Shown: positions 18,113 through 27,638 of the stretch, one piece after another
How positions within the stretch are numbered: the first letter of the stretch is position 1
How the letters are laid out: each line of letters begins with the position of its first letter
Origin: Faunimonas pinastri
GTDB taxonomy: Bacteria > Pseudomonadota > Alphaproteobacteria > Rhizobiales > Afifellaceae
Length of the DNA stretch: 64,000 nt
NCBI RefSeq assembly: GCF_900110915.1
Contig: NZ_FOFG01000006.1
Coordinates: forward strand, 145,721 to 209,720
Direction of reading: 5' to 3'
Program-made: the position numbers and the translations under genes
The notes under the pieces: generated by a model
Told to the model about the DNA's origin: nothing
Databases searched by the model: none
Seen by the model: only the letters and a program-made list of their open reading frames with translations

Positions 18113-18594
18113 TGGACGGGCTGCCGGAGCGGCCGCTTTCCGCCAGGGAGGTGATCCGCCTCCTGGATCTGGAGCCGCATCCGGAGGGCGGCGCCTATCG
18201 CCAGACCTTCCAGGATGAAAACGGCCCGGACGGACGTCCGCGCTCCACCGCGATCCATTACCTGCTGGCGGAAGGTCAGGTTTCCGCCTGGCACCGGATC
18301 GACGCGGTCGAGATCTGGCATTTCCATGCGGGGGCACCGCTCGCTCTTTCGCTCGCGGGCGGCGACGATGCGCATGCCGAGCGGCATATGCTCGGCCCGG
18401 ACCTGCGACTGGGCGAGCGGCCGCAGGTCATCGTGCCGCGACGACACTGGCAGTCTGCCGTCAGCACCGGCGAATGGACGCTGGTCAGTTGCACGGTCGC
18501 GCCGGGTTTCCGGTTCGAGGGCTTTGAACTGGCGCCGGACGGCTGGGAGCCCGGCATGGGCGATCCCGGCCGGTTTGCTCCGGCGGAAGCCTAG
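18112..18594 (+). CDS. Cupin domain protein, DUF985 family
   Basis: This 160-residue protein carries the DUF985 cupin features: HPEGGAYRQTF, STAIHYLLAEGQVSAWHRIDAVEIWHF-type core, and VSCTVAPGFRFEGFEL. A single beta-barrel with metal-binding His residues is expected; the substrate is unknown. It is translationally coupled to gloB, which hints at a linked detoxification role, but this is inference from position only. Confidence 0.85.
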   Translation: MDGLPERPLSAREVIRLLDLEPHPEGGAYRQTFQDENGPDGRPRSTAIHYLLAEGQVSAWHRIDAVEIWHFHAGAPLALSLAGGDDAHAERHMLGPDLRLGERPQVIVPRRHWQSAVSTGEWTLVSCTVAPGFRFEGFELAPDGWEPGMGDPGRFAPAEA

Positions 18595-19171
18595 CGTCGT
18601 GAACCACAAGCGCGTTCAGCGAACCGTCTCGGGACCATCTGGTAGAGATCTCAGGTAATCCGCAATCGCGCTGGACGTCGCCGCTGCGCCTTCGGCGTCC
18701 ACGCTCGGCAGGCCCATGTGCGCGGATGCTACGTCGGTGAGGCAGGCGGCCGCCGCGCTCTTCGAGTGACCGTGGGAGATCATACTGACGACGTGGAGCA
18801 GGTAACAACTCGTCCGCGCATCCCTCGTCGGGCAAGCCTTCGTCATCCGCCAGTCCGATCGGGTCCCGGAGATTCCAGCCAATGTCACGCAGGTGAGAGC
18901 TGTACCGGGTAGCGGGTCATGCTCAAGGCATAGCTCTGTACGCAGCTTCCAACCATCTGCGCTTTTCATCTGCGTTGCTTATTGATGCAGGCTTTCAATA
19001 ACCGACACGACCCGGCCGACTTGATACGTGATCGAGCCGCTGCAACCCAACAAGCTCGAAGCTGAAGCCCTCCGCCGCGTGGCCACTGCTAGAAAGAGCC
19101 CGCGGCCAGCCTCCTCACTAAATCCAGCTCGCCGCGATGCGGCTGTGGCTCTGAGCTCAAGAATCTTCGAT
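18595..19171. other. 577-bp stretch of lower GC without an assigned gene
   Basis: Base composition falls visibly below that of the flanking genes. The best candidate frame runs on the minus strand from 18969 to 18616 (117 residues, several Cys, ending in a helix SAIADYLRSLPDG), but it has no convincing ribosome site and was not recognised. No IS ends, tRNA or hairpin terminator was seen. It may be a decayed insertion or a small orphan gene. Confidence 0.5.
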
Positions 19172-20101
19172 CTAGGCGGTCGTTGCAGCCGGCTCGGCGG
19201 CGCGCTTCCGGATCAGCATGTCGCGCGAGGCCAGCACGGCTCCGGCGCTGATGAGCAGCGCCGCGACCGCCAGCGCCGCGGTGACCTGCCCGAAGCCGGC
19301 AAGGATCAGGATCAATGTGGAAAGCAGCGGCGCGACATAGCTTGCCGCGCCCAGCACCTGAATGTTGCCGCGCTTGACGCCGAAATCCCAGACATAGAAC
19401 GCCGCGCCCACCGGCAGCGCACCGAGGCCCAGGATCGCCAGCCATTGCCCCCCGCCCTGCGGCCAGACGGTGATCTCGAAAAGCATATGGCAGAGCGCGC
19501 TGAGTAGCGCAGTGGCGAGGCAGAAGGCGGCGACCACGGCGGTCGGCACGGCGGCGAAGCGGCGGGAGAGGACGGAATAGGCCGCCCAGGTGAAGGCCGC
19601 CGCCAGCGCCGATCCGTAACCCAGCAGGTTACCGCCGCCGAAGCCTGTCGCGGACGCCCGGCCGCCGATGATCAGCACCGTTCCGGCGAGGCCGAGCAGC
19701 GCCCCGGCGATGTGGTACCAGCGCAGCCTCTCGCCCGGCAGCAGCGAGGAAAAGAGCACGATCAGCAGCGGCCAGAGATAGCAGATCAGCCCCGCCTCGA
19801 CCGGGCGTGCGTTGCGCAATGCGGTGAAGTAGAGCGCGTGGTAGCCGAAGAGCCCGGCGATGCCGGTGAGCCACACCGGCAGCGGCTGGCGAAGCTCGCG
19901 CCAGCGTCCGCCCGCCGCGATCCAGACCACGCCGAGCGCGCCGCCGATGGCGAACGTCATCGCCGCCAGCTGGAACGGCGGCACGGTCCCGCTCGCGGCC
20001 GTGAAGACGGCCAGCAGTGACCACATGAGGATTGCGGAAAAGCCGATCAGGGTTGCCGAAGCGCGCGTCATGAGCCCGAGCCGATTGAACGGTTCAGGCA
20101 T
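19172..20101 (-). CDS. DMT-family (EamA/YddG-like) exporter
   Basis: About ten hydrophobic segments make up this 309-residue inner-membrane protein, arranged as two EamA repeats. Motifs such as LIGFSAILMWSLLAVFTA, NARPVEAGLICYLWPLLIVLFSS and SALAAAFTWAAYSVLSRRF resemble YddG, an aromatic amino-acid exporter. Export of amino acids or similar metabolites is inferred; the true substrate is unknown. The ATG at 20101 gives a normal N-terminus; an internal ATG at 20071 is possible. Confidence 0.82.
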   Translation of the reverse strand: MPEPFNRLGLMTRASATLIGFSAILMWSLLAVFTAASGTVPPFQLAAMTFAIGGALGVVWIAAGGRWRELRQPLPVWLTGIAGLFGYHALYFTALRNARPVEAGLICYLWPLLIVLFSSLLPGERLRWYHIAGALLGLAGTVLIIGGRASATGFGGGNLLGYGSALAAAFTWAAYSVLSRRFAAVPTAVVAAFCLATALLSALCHMLFEITVWPQGGGQWLAILGLGALPVGAAFYVWDFGVKRGNIQVLGAASYVAPLLSTLILILAGFGQVTAALAVAALLISAGAVLASRDMLIRKRAAEPAATTA

Positions 20102-20148
20102 AAGGGCAAAGCCCGCGTGGCGGAAGACGCGGTTTTGAGGCAGGCCAG

Positions 20149-21078
20149 TCAGGAGCGACCGTCGGTGCAGAGATCCTGTTTCTTGCCGAAATGCAGGGCG
20201 ATCGCCCGGTTTATCTCCGCGCCCCAGAGCGAGATCACCGCCAGGATATAGAGGAAGAACAGGAGGGCGATCGTGCCGGCCAGACCCGCATAGGTGGCGG
20301 AGAAATTGGAGATGCGGCTCAGATAGATGCCGAAGGCCTGACCCGCGAGCCACCAGAGCGCCAGCGTCATGACAACGCCCGGCGCGATCTGCTTGAGATG
20401 CCGCTCCCGCGCCGTCAGGAACAGGTGCATGCTGGCGATCATCACGCCGAGGATGACCAGGAGCAGCAGGTGGCGGCCCACCGTGATCAGCCCGCTATAG
20501 ATCGAGATGTGCGGGAAGTAAGGCTCCACCATGGCCAGCCACACCGGCAAGGCGATGGCGAGCACGCTGATCGCGATCAGGAAGAAGATGCCGCCGAAAA
20601 CGAAAAGCAGGCTTGAAAGCCGCTTGCGGAAGATGTTCCGCCGATCCTGGCAGCCATAGGCGCGGTTCAGCCCGTCGCGGATCGACTCGATACCGCTGGT
20701 GATGGACAGCAGCGTCCCGAGCAGGCCGAAGGTCAGGAAGCTGCCCTGCTGGTGCGTGGCCAGCACCGCCTTGAGCTGCGGCTCGATCGACTGGGCCATG
20801 TAGCTCGGCATGGCGGAAAAGGCTTCCCGGGTCAGGAAGTCGGCGAGATCGGCGCCGCCGAGCGCGGCGGCCAGACCGACCATGAAGAGCAGGAACGGGA
20901 ATATGGCGAAGACGAGCGAGTAGGCGATGGCGCTGGCGACCATCAGCCCGTCATGCTTGTTCAGCCCCTCGTAGGATTCGTAGCCCACATCCCAGACAGG
21001 CTTGATGAAGCGCCAGGCCTGGCGGAGAAGGCCGCGCCCACCGGTACGATGATCAGGCTGGACGTCGGACGTGCTCAT
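20149..21078 (-). CDS. YihY/BrkB-family membrane protein
   Basis: This 309-residue protein has about six membrane segments. The N-terminal stretch NKHDGLMVASAIAYSLVFAIFPFLLFM and the later CQDRRNIFRKRL match the YihY/UPF0761 family. Its members are inner-membrane proteins once annotated as ribonuclease BN; their function is not established. The gene appears to be transcribed by itself or with the exporter downstream of it. Confidence 0.85.
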   Translation of the reverse strand: MSTSDVQPDHRTGGRGLLRQAWRFIKPVWDVGYESYEGLNKHDGLMVASAIAYSLVFAIFPFLLFMVGLAAALGGADLADFLTREAFSAMPSYMAQSIEPQLKAVLATHQQGSFLTFGLLGTLLSITSGIESIRDGLNRAYGCQDRRNIFRKRLSSLLFVFGGIFFLIAISVLAIALPVWLAMVEPYFPHISIYSGLITVGRHLLLLVILGVMIASMHLFLTARERHLKQIAPGVVMTLALWWLAGQAFGIYLSRISNFSATYAGLAGTIALLFFLYILAVISLWGAEINRAIALHFGKKQDLCTDGRS

Positions 21079-21263
21079 GCGGGGCTAACGACTCATCGAA
21101 GCGGCCGGTTCCGGGATCCGCCCTCTCATCGCCGTGATGTCATCACAGTCCCGCCGGAGAGGTAAACGTCGGCCCTCGCCCGAAATCGGCCATTGACCGC
21201 CGCCGGTGATGCGCCCCTCGATCCTTGGCCCCTCGACCCTTTGCCTGTCAACCATTGGCCCCG

Positions 21264-21992
21264 TCACCCATTCGCCATGTACTGCCCGCCATTGACGGAG
21301 AGCACCGCGCCGGTCACGAACGAAGCCTGATCGGAGGCGAGATAGGCGACGAGGGAAGCGACCTCATCGGCGGTGCCCAGCCGCCCGGTCGGGATCGTGC
21401 TGAGGATCTGCTCCAGCGCCCGCTCCGGCACGCCGGCCACCATCTCGGTCTCGATATAGCCGGGACAGATGCAGTTGACCGTGACCCCGTTGCGCGCGCT
21501 TTCCAGCGCCAGCGCCTTGGTAAAGCCGATCATGCCCGCCTTGGACGCCGCATAATGGGCCTGTCCGATCTGCCCCTTCTGGCCGTTGATGGAGGAGATG
21601 TTGACGATCCGTCCGAAGCCCCGGTCGCGCATGCCCTGGATCACCGGTCGCGTCATGGCGAAGACGGAATCGAGATTGGTGCGCATCACCTCAGACCAGG
21701 TTTCCGCGCTCATCTTGTGGAACCAGCCGTCGCGGCTCACCCCGGCATTGTTGACCAGGATCTCCACCGGCCCGAGATCCGCCTCCACTTCCGCTATGCC
21801 GCGGGCGGACGCCTCGAAATCGGCGGCGTCCCAGCGATAGACCGGGATGCCGGTTTCGGCGTGGAAGGCCCCGGCCCGCTCGGCATTGCCGACATAGGTC
21901 GCCGCCGTCCGGTGTCCCGCCGCCTGCAGGGCCATGGCGATCGCCGCGCCGATCCCCCGCGTGCCGCCGCTCACCAGTGCAACCTTCGTCAT
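21264..21992 (-). CDS. phaB: Acetoacetyl-CoA reductase
   Basis: PhaB reduces acetoacetyl-CoA to (R)-3-hydroxybutyryl-CoA with NADPH, the second step of polyhydroxybutyrate synthesis. It is a 242-residue short-chain dehydrogenase with the cofactor motif GGTRGIGAAIA, the NNAG motif, the catalytic Ser-Tyr-Lys in ISSING and AHYAASKAG, and the family C-terminus VLSVNGGQYMA. It follows phaA after 57 bases on the same strand. Confidence 0.95.
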   Translation of the reverse strand: MTKVALVSGGTRGIGAAIAMALQAAGHRTAATYVGNAERAGAFHAETGIPVYRWDAADFEASARGIAEVEADLGPVEILVNNAGVSRDGWFHKMSAETWSEVMRTNLDSVFAMTRPVIQGMRDRGFGRIVNISSINGQKGQIGQAHYAASKAGMIGFTKALALESARNGVTVNCICPGYIETEMVAGVPERALEQILSTIPTGRLGTADEVASLVAYLASDQASFVTGAVLSVNGGQYMANG

Positions 21993-22049
21993 CTTGTCAT
22001 CCGGCGGTCCGCGCCGCCGGTCCTCCCTGCTCAGGCCGAAGCGCTTCTT

Positions 22050-23225
22050 CTATCCTCGTGCGACGCACATTGCGATGCCCATGCCGCCGCCGATGCAGAG
22101 GGTAGCCATGCCTTTTCCGGCATCGCGCCGCTTCATCTCGTAGAGCAGCGTCGTCAGGATACGGGCTCCGGATGCGCCGATCGGATGGCCGATGGCGATC
22201 GCCCCGCCATTGACGTTGACCCGCTCCGGGTCCAGCGCCAGCTCCCGGCTGACGGCGCAGGCCTGGGCGGCAAAAGCCTCGTTGGCCTCCACGAGGTCGA
22301 GATCGCCGACGTTCCAGCCCGCCTTCGCGAGCGCCCGCCGCGCGGCCGGGATCGGCCCCGTTCCCATCAGCGCGGGATCGACGCCGGCCGTGGCCCACGA
22401 CGCGATGCGGGCCAGCGGCTCCAGCCCGCGCCGCGACGCCTCCCCCGCCTCCATCAGCACCAGCGCGGCCGCGCCGTCATTGATGCCGGACGCATTGGCC
22501 GCCGTCACCGTCCCGTCGGGATCGAAAGCGGGGCGAAGCTTCGCCACGCCTTCCAGCGTGGAACCCGGGCGGATATGCTCGTCCTCGATGACTCTCTGCT
22601 CGCTTTTCCGGCTCGTCACCAAGATCTCGACGATCTCGTCGCGGAAGCGCCCGGCGGCGCGCGCGGCACCCGCCTTGGCGTGCGAGGCCACGGCGAAGGC
22701 ATCCTGCTCCTCCCGCCCGATCCGCCACTTGCGCGCGACGTTCTCCGCCGTCACGCCCATGTGGTAGCCGTTGAAGGCGTCGATCAGCCCGTCCTTCAGC
22801 ATCGTGTCGACCATGGTGAAGTCGCCCATGCGGTGGCCGGTGCGAAGCTGCGCCGCATGGGGAGCCCGCGACATGGATTCCTGCCCGCCCGCCACGATCA
22901 CCGAAGCATCGCCGGCGGCGATCTGCTGCATGCCGACAGCGACGGCGCGAAGTCCCGAGCCGCACATCTGGTTGAGGCTCCAGGCGGTCCGTTCCGCCGG
23001 AATGCCGGCCGCCATGGCCGCCTGCCGCGCCGGGTTCTGTCCCTGCGCCGCCGTCAGCACCTGGCCGAGGATCACCTCGTCCACCTCGCCCGGTTCGATC
23101 CCGGCGCGCACGAGCGCCGCCTCGATCGCGGCGGCGCCCAGACGATGCGCCGCAACGGACGACAGGGCGCCTCCGAACGAGCCCACCGGCGTGCGGGCGG
23201 CGCTGACGATTACGATCTCGGCCAA
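22050..23225 (-). CDS. phaA: Acetyl-CoA acetyltransferase (beta-ketothiolase)
   Basis: PhaA condenses two acetyl-CoA molecules to acetoacetyl-CoA. The acyl-accepting Cys is in [12 protein letters not shown], the His in [14 protein letters not shown] and the second Cys in CIGGGMG. The start is TTG at 23225 ([15 protein letters not shown]), with GGAG 6 bases upstream; this matches the family N-terminus, whereas longer starts add unrelated residues. Length 391. It is the first gene of phaAB and is divergent from phaR. The polymerase gene phaC is not in the window. Confidence 0.95.
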   Translation of the reverse strand: MAEIVIVSAARTPVGSFGGALSSVAAHRLGAAAIEAALVRAGIEPGEVDEVILGQVLTAAQGQNPARQAAMAAGIPAERTAWSLNQMCGSGLRAVAVGMQQIAAGDASVIVAGGQESMSRAPHAAQLRTGHRMGDFTMVDTMLKDGLIDAFNGYHMGVTAENVARKWRIGREEQDAFAVASHAKAGAARAAGRFRDEIVEILVTSRKSEQRVIEDEHIRPGSTLEGVAKLRPAFDPDGTVTAANASGINDGAAALVLMEAGEASRRGLEPLARIASWATAGVDPALMGTGPIPAARRALAKAGWNVGDLDLVEANEAFAAQACAVSRELALDPERVNVNGGAIAIGHPIGASGARILTTLLYEMKRRDAGKGMATLCIGGGMGIAMCVARG

Positions 23226-23422
23226 GAGGGGCTCCGTGCAGCATCGAGCGGTCGTTTCGCGCCGGAAAAGGTTTTCAGCGGCGTCGGACTTTTGCGTCCG
23301 CTCAATTCCATGATGGTCCAAAACATAGGCATCTGCAAAAATGCTGGCCAGCCGGTCCGGTTCTTCCTATCCTCCGGCGATCTTGCTCTTCTGGTGGGCG
23401 GGAGGGTGGAGTCTGGCTGCCA

Positions 23423-24055
23423 ATGCCGAGCGACAATCCTATAATCATCAAGAAATATGCGAACCGCCGCCTCTATCATACAGGAACCTCGGCCTATGTG
23501 ACCCTGGAAGATCTGGCCCGGCTGGTTAAGAACGGGGAAGACTTTCTCGTTCAGGACGCCAAGACCGGCGAGGACATCACGCGCTCGGTGCTTGGGCAGA
23601 TCATCTTCGAGCACGAGAACCGCGGCAACAACGGCAGTCTCCTGCCCATCGCCTTTCTCCGGCAGCTGATCCAGTTCTACGGCGACAGCATGCAGGCGAT
23701 CCTGCCGAGCTATCTGGAAAGCTCGCTGGCCACCTTCACCCGCGACCAGGAGAAGCTTCGCGAGCATCTTTCCAAGTCGCTGCAGGAAAACCCGCTTGGC
23801 CTCATGGAAGAGCAGGCGCGCCGAAACATGGAGCTTTTCTCCGAGGCCATGCGGATGTGGATGCCTTTCCCGCCCAAGCCCGAGGGTTCGCGCCCCGGCA
23901 CCTCCGAGCGAAACGGCAAGGATGGCGGGAAGACCCAGCGCGCGGATACGGAAAAGCGCGAGGCCGAGCGCGACGGCGAGATCGAGGCGCTGAAGAAGCA
24001 GCTCCAGGATATCCAGAAGACCCTTGAAGGCATCGCCGGCCGGCAGAAGGCCTGA
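23423..24055 (+). CDS. phaR: Polyhydroxyalkanoate synthesis repressor PhaR
   Basis: PhaR binds DNA and polyhydroxybutyrate, and represses phasin and PHB genes until granules form. The N-terminal DNA-binding domain (IIIKKYANRRLYHTGTSAYVTLEDLARLVKNG) is highly conserved. The middle PHB-accumulation domain (IIFEHENRG, FLRQLIQFYGDSMQ) is also clear, and the C-terminus is a charged coiled coil. The 210-residue length is normal. It stands divergent to phaAB across a 197-bp region that probably carries its operator, but no operator is claimed. Confidence 0.95.
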   Translation: MPSDNPIIIKKYANRRLYHTGTSAYVTLEDLARLVKNGEDFLVQDAKTGEDITRSVLGQIIFEHENRGNNGSLLPIAFLRQLIQFYGDSMQAILPSYLESSLATFTRDQEKLREHLSKSLQENPLGLMEEQARRNMELFSEAMRMWMPFPPKPEGSRPGTSERNGKDGGKTQRADTEKREAERDGEIEALKKQLQDIQKTLEGIAGRQKA

Positions 24056-24065
24056 CCCGCTCCCC

Positions 24066-25880
24066 TCAGAGTTCGCGATCATCGACGGAGCCGTGCCCAC
24101 CCTGAGCGCCGCCCAGAGCGGTCACCGGAGCGGCCAGGGACGCGGCCGCCGGTGCGGCCACGGGCCTGCCGGTGTGGAACCCCTGGAGATAGTCGATCCC
24201 GAGTTCTGTGAGTTCGCGAGCGCTGGCCGCGTCCTCCACCATCTCCGCCACCGTTTCCAGGTCGAGGCTGCGCGCCAGTTCGTGCAGCATCTTGACGAAA
24301 AGGCGGTCCTTTTCCGTGCTCGCCAGCTGGCGGATGAAGCTGCCGTCGATCTTCAGGATATTGACGGGGAGCAGCTTGAGATTGCGGAACGAGGTATAGC
24401 CCGCGCCGAAATCGTCGATCGCCACCCGGCAGCCGAGACGGCGCACGCGCAACACGAAATCGCGCACCGCATCGATATCCTCGATCAGGCTGGTTTCCGT
24501 GATCTCGATGATGATGCGGTCGGCCAGTTCCGGCGAGCGCTGCAGGTTCTGCTCGAAGGCGGCGACCCAGCCGGGCTGGCGCGTGCTTTCGGCCGAAAGG
24601 TTGAAGGACAGCGTCGTCCCGCGCTCCCGGCGCAGGATCTCGAAGACCATGTCCTGCACGCGGAAATCAATCATCCGCATCAGGCCCAGCGATTCCGCCA
24701 CCGCGATGGCGTCGCCCATGGGAATCAGCGTGCCCTCCTCGTCCACCAGCCGAAGCAGGCATTCCTCGAAGGCGATGCTGCGGTCGCGCGAGCGCACGAC
24801 GGGCTGGCGCACAAGGGTGAGGGTGTTCTCGTGCAGCGCCTTGGACAGCAGGCGCGCGATCGCCGCCTGCCCCAGTTTTTTCCGATGCTGGCTCTGCCGT
24901 TCGGTGTGGATCACGAAGTGGCCGGAGCCCTTCAGCTTGGCGCCCCGCTGGGCCTCGCGCACCAGCGACAGCGCCTCGTCGACGCTGCGCGCGGCCGTCG
25001 GGATCATCACCGCGCCGGTGGAAATGCGCGGGCTCGCGGGACCGGCAGCCGTCGCGAAATTCTGCTGCGCCAGGATCGTGGTGATACGACCGATCGCGGC
25101 ATTCGCCTCCGGCTCGTTGGCGACGCGCAGGACCAGGCCGAGCTCGCCGTCGGAAATCCAGCCCGCGACATCGCCACTGCGCAGTGACGCGGTGAGCGCA
25201 CGCGCCAGCGCGGCCTCCACCTCCTCCTCCGCATCGGCATCATAGACCTCGGAGATGGAGGTCAGGTTGTCGATGGACAGAAGCGCGAAGACGTAGAGCG
25301 AATGATAGTGGTGGGCGACCGCAAGCGTGCCTTCCAGGAGCTTCAGGAACTCGCGGCGTCGCGGCAATGCGGCGCCGGACTTGGGCAGGATCAGAGCCGG
25401 ACGGTTGCGCTCGGTGCGGATCACCCCGCGCGCCAGATAGGGCGTGCCCTGCGCATCGCCGTACCAGATGCCGCGATCGTTCACCCAGACGGTACGCTGG
25501 TCGGAATTGGAGGGAAGGCGAAGGCCGTAATCGATATCGAAAGCGACGCCGCGACCGTAATCGACGCCGAGGCCGTTGCGCACGGCCTGGTTTCGGTCGG
25601 TCAGGCTCTGCGGATCGACGCAGGCCTCGAAGCCCGCGCCGGTTTCGAGCGGGGCGATATCCGGCAGTCCGAAGATGTCGGCGGCATTGGCGGCCCAGCG
25701 GATGCGGTCCGTCTCCAGATCCCACTCGTACATGGTCTCGCCGACCGCGCTGAGGATCGTGAAGGCGCTGGCGCCCGGCTGCTCGGCGCGCTCCGACCGG
25801 TCGCCGGCAGCGAGAACCGGCGTCAGATCCGGGACGTAATCCTCTTCGGGCACGGGTGACACGGCCGACGCCTCAATCAA
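24066..25880 (-). CDS. PAS-GGDEF(degenerate)-EAL cyclic-di-GMP phosphodiesterase candidate
   Basis: This 604-residue soluble protein has a PAS-like domain (about 40-160), a degenerate GGDEF domain (about 180-330; the active-site loop reads SDGEL) and an EAL domain (about 345-580). In the EAL part ExLxR is kept as ECLLR, and FNLSAES, EITET, DDFGAGYTSF, LKIDGSFI and VAEMVE hold the metal and catalytic residues. Hydrolysis of cyclic di-GMP is therefore plausible and cyclase activity is not. No transmembrane segment is seen, so a cytoplasmic signal is probably sensed by the PAS domain. Confidence 0.85.
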   Translation of the reverse strand: MIEASAVSPVPEEDYVPDLTPVLAAGDRSERAEQPGASAFTILSAVGETMYEWDLETDRIRWAANAADIFGLPDIAPLETGAGFEACVDPQSLTDRNQAVRNGLGVDYGRGVAFDIDYGLRLPSNSDQRTVWVNDRGIWYGDAQGTPYLARGVIRTERNRPALILPKSGAALPRRREFLKLLEGTLAVAHHYHSLYVFALLSIDNLTSISEVYDADAEEEVEAALARALTASLRSGDVAGWISDGELGLVLRVANEPEANAAIGRITTILAQQNFATAAGPASPRISTGAVMIPTAARSVDEALSLVREAQRGAKLKGSGHFVIHTERQSQHRKKLGQAAIARLLSKALHENTLTLVRQPVVRSRDRSIAFEECLLRLVDEEGTLIPMGDAIAVAESLGLMRMIDFRVQDMVFEILRRERGTTLSFNLSAESTRQPGWVAAFEQNLQRSPELADRIIIEITETSLIEDIDAVRDFVLRVRRLGCRVAIDDFGAGYTSFRNLKLLPVNILKIDGSFIRQLASTEKDRLFVKMLHELARSLDLETVAEMVEDAASARELTELGIDYLQGFHTGRPVAAPAAASLAAPVTALGGAQGGHGSVDDREL

Positions 25881-25995
25881 GTTCCCAGGCCCCTCTTTGC
25901 ATGAGCCCTTTGCGAATCGCTCGCCTTCTAGGTTCTCCCACCAGTCATGAAAGCAATCTTAACGTCGCCCAGAAATGGCCGGAAGCGTTAACGGC

Positions 25996-26406
25996 TCAGA
26001 ACGAGTGATGGCTGACCGAGACGTCGCGGGTCGCGGAACGGAGCGAGACGGCGACGCCGCAGCAGACGTCCAGGAGCGCGATGATCGTGAGGATCAGGAA
26101 CGTGCCCGTGGCTGCCGCCGGCACCAGCAGGAATTCCACGACATAGGCGAGGAAGACCAGCATGGAGAGAATCTGGTCCACGATGGTCGCGGCGCCGAGA
26201 CGGGTCGATTTCACGATTTCCACGAAGAGGAAGACGAGCGCCAGGACGACGAGCAGCGCGCCGATCGTCAGCGTGAAGCTCGCGCCCGACACCATGGGAA
26301 CGCTGAACACCGTGGACTGACCGAACTCCGCCCCCGAGCTGAGGATCAGGAACGCGAAGACATCGTAGATGACGAAGGGGATGATCAGAAACGGGATGTT
26401 GCGCAT
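25996..26406 (-). CDS. Small membrane protein of unknown function
   Basis: This 136-residue protein has four predicted membrane segments (IPFLIIPFVIYDVFAFLIL, FTLTIGALLVVLALVFLFVEI, ILSMLVFLAYVVEFLLV and FLILTIIALLDVCCGVAV). It resembles conserved hypothetical membrane proteins of rhizobia, with no known function. It lies downstream of rpmF on the same strand, but a terminator separates them. Confidence 0.75.
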   Translation of the reverse strand: MRNIPFLIIPFVIYDVFAFLILSSGAEFGQSTVFSVPMVSGASFTLTIGALLVVLALVFLFVEIVKSTRLGAATIVDQILSMLVFLAYVVEFLLVPAAATGTFLILTIIALLDVCCGVAVSLRSATRDVSVSHHSF

Positions 26407-26454
26407 GGGTCGCCTCGCCGAGAACCGGGACGGCGATCCGTATCAGCGAAACGC

Positions 26455-26487
26455 CGGAAACGAAAAGGCCGGCTCAGCGGCCGGCCT
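26455..26487 (-). terminator. Intrinsic terminator of rpmF
   Basis: On the minus strand AGGCCGGC and GCCGGCCT form a perfect 8-bp stem with a 6-base loop, followed directly by TTTTCGTTT. It begins 22 bases after the rpmF stop. It is one of two clear Rho-independent terminators in the window. Confidence 0.8.
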
Positions 26488-26508
26488 CAATTCGAAAAGA
26501 GGAAACGG

Positions 26509-26694
26509 TCAGACCGTCTCCTTCGGCTCCAGAATCTGGCGACCGCGATACTTGCCGCTCTTCAGGTCGACGTGGTGCGGGCGGCGAAGCTCGCCGGAAT
26601 CCTTGTCTTCCACGTAGGTCGGCTGCTTCAGGGCGTCGGCGGAACGACGGAAGCCGCGCTTCATCGGCGAAGTTTTTCTTTTAGGGACTGGCAT
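26509..26694 (-). CDS. rpmF: 50S ribosomal protein L32
   Basis: L32 is a small protein of the large ribosomal subunit. The sequence [20 protein letters not shown] and the later [19 protein letters not shown] are typical of the alphaproteobacterial form, which lacks the zinc Cys set. The ATG at 26694 has GGAG 6 bases upstream. The 61-residue length is normal. A terminator follows, and mtgA lies upstream on the same strand, a common rhizobial arrangement. Confidence 0.95.
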   Translation of the reverse strand: MPVPKRKTSPMKRGFRRSADALKQPTYVEDKDSGELRRPHHVDLKSGKYRGRQILEPKETV

Positions 26695-26826
26695 CTCAAG
26701 CTCCAACGGGTACACAGTCGCGGGCATAGCCCGTCGCGTCCGCCGCTTGGAGCAGCAGACCTTTCGCGCGGCATATAGCCCTTTCTGACAGCCTTGGCCA
26801 GTGCGAAGTGGGAAATCGGCGTCGGA

Positions 26827-27522
26827 CTACTTCAGGACGCAGCCGACATAGGGCTGCATGGTGGCCGCCCGACGGGCGATCTTGTTGGCCATGCCGCGCA
26901 TCCGACGGCTGGGATGGGCGGGATTGCGGGCGAGCGGATTGGGCAGCGTCGCGGCCAGTCCCGCCGCCTGCGCGGCCGAAAGCTTCGCTGCCGCGACGCG
27001 GAAATAGCCCTGCGACGCCGCCTCCGCACCGTAGATCCCCTCGTCCCATTCAACGATGTTGAGATAGATCTCCATGATCCGCCGCTTGGAAAGGACAAGG
27101 TCGGCATAGAGGGCCAGAGGGAACTGCATTCCCTTCAGCAGCCACGATCGGCTGGTGGAGAGAAAAAGATTCTTCACGACCTGCATGGTGATGGTGCTGG
27201 CGCCGCGCATCCGGCCATGGCGGTCGGCGGTGTCCAGCGCGTTCTGCATCTCCGTCCAGTCGATACCGTTATGGCTGCAGAAGCGCTGGTCTTCCGAGCC
27301 GATCACCGCGCGAACGAGATTGGGCGAGATGTGGGAGAGGTCGCGCCATTCCTTGTGGATGCCGTTGCCGCCCACCGCCTTGAACAGCATCACGGTGGTC
27401 ACCGGCGGGTTCACGAAGCCGTAGAGCGGCAGCAGCACCAGCGGCAGAAGGAGCAGGACGGCGGCGACGAGCAGGACCGGCCGGATCAGGCCCGCCACCG
27501 GCAGACGTCGCGCAAGCTTCAT
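26827..27522 (-). CDS. mtgA: Monofunctional biosynthetic peptidoglycan transglycosylase
   Basis: MtgA polymerises lipid II into glycan strands at the inner membrane. The 231-residue protein has one N-terminal membrane segment (about residues 14-36) and a GT51 domain. Its catalytic Glu is in GSEDQRFCSHNGIDW, with further motifs GASTITMQVVKNLFLS, KRRIMEIYLNIVEWDEGIYG and GLAATLPNP. No transpeptidase domain is attached. It is upstream of rpmF on the same strand. Confidence 0.93.
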   Translation of the reverse strand: MKLARRLPVAGLIRPVLLVAAVLLLLPLVLLPLYGFVNPPVTTVMLFKAVGGNGIHKEWRDLSHISPNLVRAVIGSEDQRFCSHNGIDWTEMQNALDTADRHGRMRGASTITMQVVKNLFLSTSRSWLLKGMQFPLALYADLVLSKRRIMEIYLNIVEWDEGIYGAEAASQGYFRVAAAKLSAAQAAGLAATLPNPLARNPAHPSRRMRGMANKIARRAATMQPYVGCVLK

Positions 27523-27638
27523 GGACTTCCCCGCCTCCCCGGCTCCGCATCACGAGGCCGGAACCCGATTGCGCCCGAAACCTGCGGGAATGCTGATACC
27601 ACGAGACACCGCCCAGCCGCCATTGTCTCGGGCCCGCC

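Noticed and set aside
21225..23444. 739-codon plus-strand frame opposite phaA and phaB
   Set aside because: An antisense shadow in GC-rich DNA: Arg/Ala/Gly/His-rich, without domains, while phaA and phaB have every catalytic residue.
25959..25991. Second CtrA site before the EAL gene
   Set aside because: Two TTAA half-sites are present, but 25 bases separate them instead of seven, so the consensus is not met.
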